64,000 nt of DNA from Berryella intestinalis (GTDB lineage Bacteria > Actinomycetota > Coriobacteriia > Coriobacteriales > Eggerthellaceae). Numbering within the stretch: the stretch's first letter is position 1; each line of letters starts with the position of its first letter. Under the pieces are notes generated by a model. That model saw only the letters and a program-made list of their open reading frames with translations. It was not told the DNA's origin and searched no databases. The translations under genes were made by a program, and so were the position numbers. The DNA lies in NCBI RefSeq assembly GCF_000814825.1, contig NZ_CP009302.1, positions 1,550,001 through 1,614,000 on the forward strand, read 5' to 3'. Positions 59,575 through 64,000 of the stretch are shown here, piece by piece.

Positions 59575-60008
59575 GAGCGTTCCTTTCGATGCCGACTATG
59601 ATACCGCAGCCGCATCGGGCGAAACGATAGCGCCCCTCGGACGGCGCCCGACTGCATCGGGAATACACCGCCCGGGCGCCGTATTCCGATCGTCACACGC
59701 CACCTGGGCATTCATCGTTGCTGCACAGGCAATCCGCACAAAGCGCACCCTCGATGCATACCCAGTTCAAACCCGCCTTCTATAATGAGGTCATCGAAAG
59801 GCCCCCTTCCTTTCGATCTGCTTTCTCCTTCCAAGCAGACATGCGGCGCTCCATACCCGCCGCACATCCCTCCCTCGAGGCCCGGCGGGCTCCCTTCCCC
59901 CCGGGCCTCCCCTTTTCCCTTCTCAAGCAAGCGACGGAGCCGTCCCTTTCCCATCGGCCTCAAAGCGGCGCGCAAGCGCAGGACCGCGTAGGCCCGCCGT
60001 CGGCGCCC
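59575..60008. other. Intergenic region between galU and the methyltransferase-like gene
   Basis: 434 bases. It should carry the promoter of the minus-strand gene starting at 59574. A hairpin GAGGCCCGG (59877-59885) with CCGGGCCTC (59901-59909) is followed by CCCTTTTCCC on the plus strand and has no T run on the minus strand. A TATAAT at 59781-59786 has no matching -35. A possible 87-codon minus-strand frame (59712-59975) is Arg/Gly-rich and looks non-coding. No tRNA or riboswitch was recognised. Confidence 0.4.
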
Positions 60009-60827
60009 CTACTCGCGCGAACGGCTGCGCTCGAACAGGATGTTGTTGGTTTCCAGCCAGCTTTCGACCGTCCCGGTGTCGAACCCGTCTTTCGGATCGA
60101 CCACCAGCGCGTACATCTCCTCCTCGCGCAGAACCGCATCGAGGGCGTCGGTGAGCTGGATCTCGCCGCCCACGCCGGGCTCGACGTCTGCCAGCAACTC
60201 CATAACGCGGGGGCTCAGCAGGTAGCGGCCGAACACGGCCAGGTTGCTGGGGGCATCTTCGAGCGCGGGCTTCTCGACCAGCGAGTCCACCTTCCAAACA
60301 TCCGAGGCCACCTCGCATCCGGCGATGATGCCGAATCGGCTCACCTGGTCGTCGGGCACGGGCATGACCGCGATGACGCTCGCGCCGCCGTGCGCGTCGG
60401 AAACCTCCTGCATCCGGGGAAGCATGCGGTTGTCGGGAACCAGCACATCGCCCAGAAGCACGTAGAACGGCTCGCTTCCGGTCTTCTCGTGCGCGCAGCG
60501 GATCGCGTGGCCCAGCCCCAGCGCCTCGTCCTGGTACACGTAGCCGACGTTGAGGTTTCCGGCCCGCTCGACCTGGTCGGCGTAGGCGTCCTTGCCGCGT
60601 TCGCGCAGCAGCGCCACCAGCTCGGGGTCGGGCGTGAAATGGTCCTCGATCGCCTTCTTGGAGCGGCTGTTGATGATGACCACCTCGTCGGCCGCCGAGG
60701 CGAGCCCCTCTTCGACCACGTATTGGATCGCAGGACGGTCGACGACGAGCAGCATCTCTTTCGGCAGGGCCTTCGTGGCGGGCAGAAACCGCGTACCGAG
60801 CCCCGCTGCGGGAATCAAAGCCTTCAT
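60009..60827 (-). CDS. galU: UTP-glucose-1-phosphate uridylyltransferase
   Basis: 272 aa. Makes UDP-glucose for cell-envelope glycans. Nucleotidyltransferase motif MKALIPAAGLGTRFLPATKA then LPKEMLLVVDRPAIQYVVEE, followed by LGLGHAIRCAHEKTGSEPFY with LLGDVL, the DLVEKP-like SLVEKPALEDAPSN and GGEIQLTDALDAVL and a KDGFDTGT segment. Slightly short at the C-terminus compared with E. coli GalU, as usual in Gram-positives. Probably monocistronic. Confidence 0.96.
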   Translation of the reverse strand: MKALIPAAGLGTRFLPATKALPKEMLLVVDRPAIQYVVEEGLASAADEVVIINSRSKKAIEDHFTPDPELVALLRERGKDAYADQVERAGNLNVGYVYQDEALGLGHAIRCAHEKTGSEPFYVLLGDVLVPDNRMLPRMQEVSDAHGGASVIAVMPVPDDQVSRFGIIAGCEVASDVWKVDSLVEKPALEDAPSNLAVFGRYLLSPRVMELLADVEPGVGGEIQLTDALDAVLREEEMYALVVDPKDGFDTGTVESWLETNNILFERSRSRE

Positions 60828-60893
60828 GACACCGGAACCTTTCTGCCGCCCGTGGCGGCGAACGAGCCTATCGCTTTTCGGGATGCGCGCGGG

Positions 60894-61082
60894 CTATTTC
60901 CCTTTGCCGCGCGCGGCCAGCTCTTCTTCGAGCACCGCGATCTGCGCTTCGGTCTTCTTCATCCCGCGCACGATCATGGCCACGTACACGAACAGGACGG
61001 CCCACAGAAGCGCGTAGGCGCCGATGACGAACGGGGCGGAGGGCAGGATGGTGCTGTAGATATCTGCAAGGATGGGGTTCAT
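60894..61082 (-). CDS. ccmD: CcmD-like small membrane protein
   Basis: 62 aa. One membrane segment (FVIGAYALLWAVLFVYVAMI) followed by a charged helix (VRGMKKTEAQIAVLEEELAA), the standard CcmD layout. Located immediately after ccmC (10-base gap, TAGGAG site before the ATG) in ccmF-A-B-C-D order. CcmD helps release haem-loaded CcmE from CcmABC. Its sequence is poorly conserved, so position carries much of the weight. Confidence 0.82.
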   Translation of the reverse strand: MNPILADIYSTILPSAPFVIGAYALLWAVLFVYVAMIVRGMKKTEAQIAVLEEELAARGKGK

Positions 61083-61092
61083 GGCTTGTCTC

Positions 61093-61863
61093 CTAGTCTT
61101 CCAACTGCTGCTTCAGGGCCTCGACGCGCTCGGCCATGCGGATCTGACGGAACCTCAAACGGTACAGCGCGAACATGATCAGCACCATGCCGATCAGCGC
61201 AAGGGCGACGCAAAGGGCCATCTCGGGCGTCATGCCGCCCTCGCGCACGACGACGGGGTGCTTCCCGTCGGGGATGAAGCGCGTGATCATCATCGTGATG
61301 GGCGCGTCGACGAAGGCGATGATGCCGATGACCGCCGAGTACGTCGCGCGGCGCTCGGGCTCGTCGATGGAGTTGCGCAGGACGAAGTACGCGATGCACA
61401 GCAGCATGAGGATGAGGTAGGTGGTCAGGCGCGGATCCCACGTCCACCACACGCCCCACTCGAAGCGGGTCCACAGGTCTCCCGTGATCATGGTCCCGAT
61501 GACGAAGATGAGCGACACCTCCATGCCCACCTTGGCGCAGGTGTCGAACCGCTGCTCTTTCGTGCGGAGGAACTGGACGCTGTAGTACAGAACCGCCGTG
61601 AGGGCGACGAACGAGACCACGGCGACCGGCATATGGAAGAAGAAGATCTTCTGCGACAGCAGAAGCTTGTTGGTGACCAGCTCTCCCCCGATGTACTCGA
61701 ACCCGTTCACCTGGGCGCCGTGAACCGGCGCGATCAGGAAAAACGCGTCGAGGAACGCCAGCGTGGTGAGGACGGCCCCCGCGATGGCCGCGAACACGAC
61801 CAGTCGATCGGGCCATTGGCCGGCTTCGGGAACGCGGAAGCGCCCCTTCGCTTCTTTGGACAT
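61093..61863 (-). CDS. ccmC: Cytochrome c maturation protein CcmC (haem-handling)
   Basis: 256 aa, six membrane segments. The tryptophan-rich haem-handling motif WGVWWTWDPRLTTYLILML is around residue 135, with conserved His in the flanking loops (FFHMPVAVVS). CcmC loads haem onto CcmE in System I cytochrome c biogenesis. AAAGGAG six bases before the ATG. A 118-base gap with a GTCCGCCG-N5-CGGCGGAC hairpin separates it from ccmB. Confidence 0.94.
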   Translation of the reverse strand: MSKEAKGRFRVPEAGQWPDRLVVFAAIAGAVLTTLAFLDAFFLIAPVHGAQVNGFEYIGGELVTNKLLLSQKIFFFHMPVAVVSFVALTAVLYYSVQFLRTKEQRFDTCAKVGMEVSLIFVIGTMITGDLWTRFEWGVWWTWDPRLTTYLILMLLCIAYFVLRNSIDEPERRATYSAVIGIIAFVDAPITMMITRFIPDGKHPVVVREGGMTPEMALCVALALIGMVLIMFALYRLRFRQIRMAERVEALKQQLED

Positions 61864-61981
61864 ACTGCTCCTTTATCTCGTACCAGCTTCCGCTGATTCC
61901 AACACAACCTCGACTCCCGCGCACAGGCCCGCAACAGGTCCGCCGCCGCACGGCGGACGGACGGCTGCGGCGAGGGCCCGC

Positions 61982-62701
61982 CTAGGCGCTCACGGCGAAA
62001 TCGTAAAGCACCCAGCACACGGCCAGCATGACGACATCGTAGGCCGCCGCCATGATAACCGAGGTGCCGTACGTGTCCATCCAGAACTCCCCGCCCGAAA
62101 GCGCGCTGGTCGTCGCAGAGACGCAGGCGAACAGCAGCGGATAGGCAAGCGGGACGAACAGAATGGCCAGCATCACGTCTTTTCCGCGCGTGTTGATGGT
62201 GATGGTGGACAGCATCGTGCCCACGCCCGCAACCCCCACCGTGCCCAGGACCAACGGAACCGCAGACCACAGCGCGTTGGGCGAAAGCTCGGTCGAAGTG
62301 AGGAAGAAAAAGTAGAACAGAGGTATGGACAGCGCTTCGACCACGAGGAGGAACAGCAGGTTCGACGTCGCCTTGGCCAAATAGACCACCGAGCGGTCGA
62401 GCGGGACGAGCAGGATGCCCTCCAGGCAGCCCTGCTCCTTCTCGTGGGAAAACGAGCGGTTCAGCCCCAGAAGCGAGGTGAACACGATGAGGGACCACAG
62501 AAGCCCCCCGCTCATGCGCGCGATGTCGATGCGCTCGGCGGACAGGCCGAACGCCGCGCCGTACACGACGATGACCAGGAGGGAGTAGATGCCCATCGAC
62601 GTGAGCATCTCCTTGGTGCGGAATTCCTGGCGCAGATCCTTCGCCAGGAGGTTGCGATACTGCTGGAACGTCGAGGGGCGCTTGAGCCTGACGCCGTCCA
62701 T
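61982..62701 (-). CDS. ccmB: Haem exporter permease CcmB
   Basis: 239 aa. Membrane part of the CcmAB ABC complex. N-terminal LLAKDLRQEFRTKEMLTSMG, then six hydrophobic segments with SHEKEQGCLEGILLVPLDRS and FVPLAYPLLFAC. The ATG at 62701 overlaps the ccmA stop by one base (TGATG); a longer frame upstream is antisense-type shadow inside ccmA. Confidence 0.93.
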   Translation of the reverse strand: MDGVRLKRPSTFQQYRNLLAKDLRQEFRTKEMLTSMGIYSLLVIVVYGAAFGLSAERIDIARMSGGLLWSLIVFTSLLGLNRSFSHEKEQGCLEGILLVPLDRSVVYLAKATSNLLFLLVVEALSIPLFYFFFLTSTELSPNALWSAVPLVLGTVGVAGVGTMLSTITINTRGKDVMLAILFVPLAYPLLFACVSATTSALSGGEFWMDTYGTSVIMAAAYDVVMLAVCWVLYDFAVSA

Positions 62702-63468
62702 CACGCCACCCCCATTCCCACCGTCTCGCGGTACAGCTGCGAGAACTCGTCGAAGTCGATGCGGTCCTTGGAGTCGAAGGCGACCACCCGGCCCTTCGCC
62801 AGCACGAGGGCGTGCGTGCACATGTCGAACCCTTTGCGAAGGTCGTGGCTGACCATCACGAAGGTGCGGCGCTCACGGACCGACTCTATGAGGTCGTCGA
62901 AGATCTCGACCGCATGAGGGTCGAGCCCCGAATACGGCTCGTCGAGAAACACCACGTCCGGGTCGTGGACCAGGGCGCGGGCGATGGACATGCGCTGCGT
63001 CATGCCGCGCGAGAACGTGCGCACCGGATCGAGCCGGCGGTGCTTCAGGCCCACCGCGTCGAGCAGCGCAAGCACGCGGTCGCGCGGATCGATCACGCCG
63101 TAGAGCTGCGCATACAGCATCAGGTTCTCTTCGGCGGACAGATCGGGGTAGATCATGGACTGGTGCGAGATGAGCCCCACGTGGTCGCGCGCCCGATCGG
63201 GCTCTTCCACGATATCGAGCCCCATCACCCGCGCCGTGCCCTCCGTCGGGCGGTTGAGCGTGGACAGCATCCGCAAAAGCGTGGTCTTACCCGCCCCGTT
63301 GGGGCCGAAGATCGACAGGAACGCACCCTGGGGAAGATCGAACGACACCCGATCGACCGCCTTGCGCGTGCCGAAGATCTTGGTGAGCTTCCTCGCCTCG
63401 ATCGCGTTTTCCGCGGGCTGCGATTCCCCCGCTTCGCGATCGAGCGCCGCTGCGTCTGTCGATGCCAT
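62701..63468 (-). CDS. ccmA: Haem exporter ATP-binding protein CcmA
   Basis: 255 aa. ABC ATPase: Walker A IFGPNGAGKTTLLRML, signature FSRGMTQRMSIARAL, Walker B VVFLDEPYSGLD, switch His MVSHDLRKGFDM. Drives release of holo-CcmE. The signature is FSRGM rather than LSGGQ, common in CcmA. Starts 10 bases after the ccmF stop with AAGGGATAG as ribosome site. Confidence 0.93.
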   Translation of the reverse strand: MASTDAAALDREAGESQPAENAIEARKLTKIFGTRKAVDRVSFDLPQGAFLSIFGPNGAGKTTLLRMLSTLNRPTEGTARVMGLDIVEEPDRARDHVGLISHQSMIYPDLSAEENLMLYAQLYGVIDPRDRVLALLDAVGLKHRRLDPVRTFSRGMTQRMSIARALVHDPDVVFLDEPYSGLDPHAVEIFDDLIESVRERRTFVMVSHDLRKGFDMCTHALVLAKGRVVAFDSKDRIDFDEFSQLYRETVGMGVA

Positions 63469-63478
63469 GCGCTATCCC

Positions 63479-64000
63479 TTACGCGCCTGCAGGTCCATCC
63501 GAACCCTGGGCGCCCTGTGCCTTCCCGCTGCCGTCTTCTTCAACTGCCACCATATCATCTTTGCGCGGAGAGCGCCGACCGCACACGGCGAGCAGGCCGC
63601 CGACCACCAGCAGGCCGAAGCCCCACCACACGCACTGGATGAGCGGGTTGACGCGCACATCCATAGACAGGTCGCCCTCGGAATTCACGCCGCGGTACAC
63701 CACGAACAGGTCCTCGTCGGCGAAGCTGAGCACCGAGGCGTTCAGCTTCTGCTCCTGGGTCATCTGATCGACGACGACCTGGGGATGCGCCTGGCCGACC
63801 AGCTGCCCGTTCTTGTACACGTCGAAGTCGGTCTCGTAGGTCACCTTGTAGGATGCGTCGTCGGGGTTCACGCTGGAGCCGACGAAGCGCAGCTCGTACT
63901 CCTGGATGGAAAACGTTTCAGTCGACGAGTCGGTCGCCTCGTCGTAATCGACGTAGTCGGTCTTCTCGGTCACGTACATGGAGGATCCGATGAGACCCAC
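63479..64000 (-). CDS. ccmF: Cytochrome c-type biogenesis protein CcmF, C-terminal part only
   Basis: The frame is open to the right edge; 173 residues are visible and the start lies beyond base 64000. The visible part is the extracytoplasmic beta-rich region seen near the end of CcmF (YELRFVGSSVNPDDASYKVT, VDQMTQEQKLNASVLSFADE, DLFVVYRGVN), a last membrane segment (PLIQCVWWGFGLLVVGGLLA) and a hydrophilic tail. CcmF joins haem to apocytochrome. Order ccmF-ccmA-ccmB-ccmC-ccmD supports the call. Confidence 0.85.
   Translation of the reverse strand: MGLIGSSMYVTEKTDYVDYDEATDSSTETFSIQEYELRFVGSSVNPDDASYKVTYETDFDVYKNGQLVGQAHPQVVVDQMTQEQKLNASVLSFADEDLFVVYRGVNSEGDLSMDVRVNPLIQCVWWGFGLLVVGGLLAVCGRRSPRKDDMVAVEEDGSGKAQGAQGSDGPAGA

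Noticed and set aside
59712-59975. 87-codon minus-strand ORF
   Set aside because: Gly/Arg-rich, overlaps a hairpin, and has no family resemblance.

Overview
The window is high-GC, densely packed DNA from an actinobacterium of the Coriobacteriia, most likely family Eggerthellaceae. The pointers are: a LuxR regulator whose N-terminal half is a run of membrane segments (typical of that family); a cytochrome c System I (Ccm) cluster in a Gram-positive-type genome; NEAT and sortase-type surface proteins; and an actinobacterial-style alpha operon. I saw no rRNA, tRNA, CRISPR array or insertion sequence. One CDS is cut by the left edge (accC) and one by the right edge (ccmF).

Layout. 1-4.3 kb: the end of a 5-oxoproline (pyroglutamate) utilisation cluster (biotin carboxylase, DUF1445 hydro-lyase, PxpA), then a block of inverted and tandem repeats, then a convergent NRAMP-fold transporter that has lost the usual metal ligands. 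4.6-6.9 kb: an amino-acid ABC binding lipoprotein and a permease with a fused ectodomain, without an ATPase. 7-16 kb: housekeeping genes (small alarmone synthetase, MazG, rRNA/tRNA methylase, FolC, family-4 UDG, alanine racemase, Mog and MoeA, enolase). 16.1-17.1 kb: an AT-rich stretch carrying a CPBP protease gene that looks acquired. 17.1-21.4 kb: ecfT and the alpha operon rplQ-rpoA-rpsD-rpsK-rpsM-rpmJ-infA.

21.9-36 kb is the most distinctive region: fixXCBA and caiD on either side of a shared regulatory gap, plus a separate unit (MFS, esterase, caiA, caiB, caiC, MFS) that diverges from a membrane-LuxR regulator. Together these encode import of a trimethylammonium carnitine-type substrate, CoA activation and transfer, carnityl-CoA dehydration, and crotonobetainyl-CoA reduction fed by the FixABCX electron-transfer flavoprotein system. 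The BCCT carrier CaiT known from enterobacteria is absent from the window; MFS transporters and an esterase occupy the locus instead.

36-51.5 kb: L-lactate dehydrogenase, an SOS-type Y-family polymerase/YolD pair, an SGNH hydrolase, a zinc-ribbon/TPM/SPFH envelope module whose first gene is frameshifted, a LysR regulator, alaS, an AI-2E family permease, a DUF948-like protein and rarA with a LexA-like site over a probable leaderless promoter. 51.6-57 kb: a haem-acquisition operon (NEAT surface protein, Shp-like haem protein, binding lipoprotein, permease, ATPase). About 57.34-57.51 kb: a candidate structured non-coding RNA, possibly 6S RNA, with its own promoter. 57.5-60.8 kb: MscS channel, a small protein, a degenerate homocysteine-methyltransferase-like protein and GalU. 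60.9-64 kb: ccmD, ccmC, ccmB, ccmA and the end of ccmF, which make c-type cytochromes and fit an anaerobic respiratory lifestyle together with the Cai/Fix electron sink.

Functional names come from recognising family motifs by eye; no database search was run.
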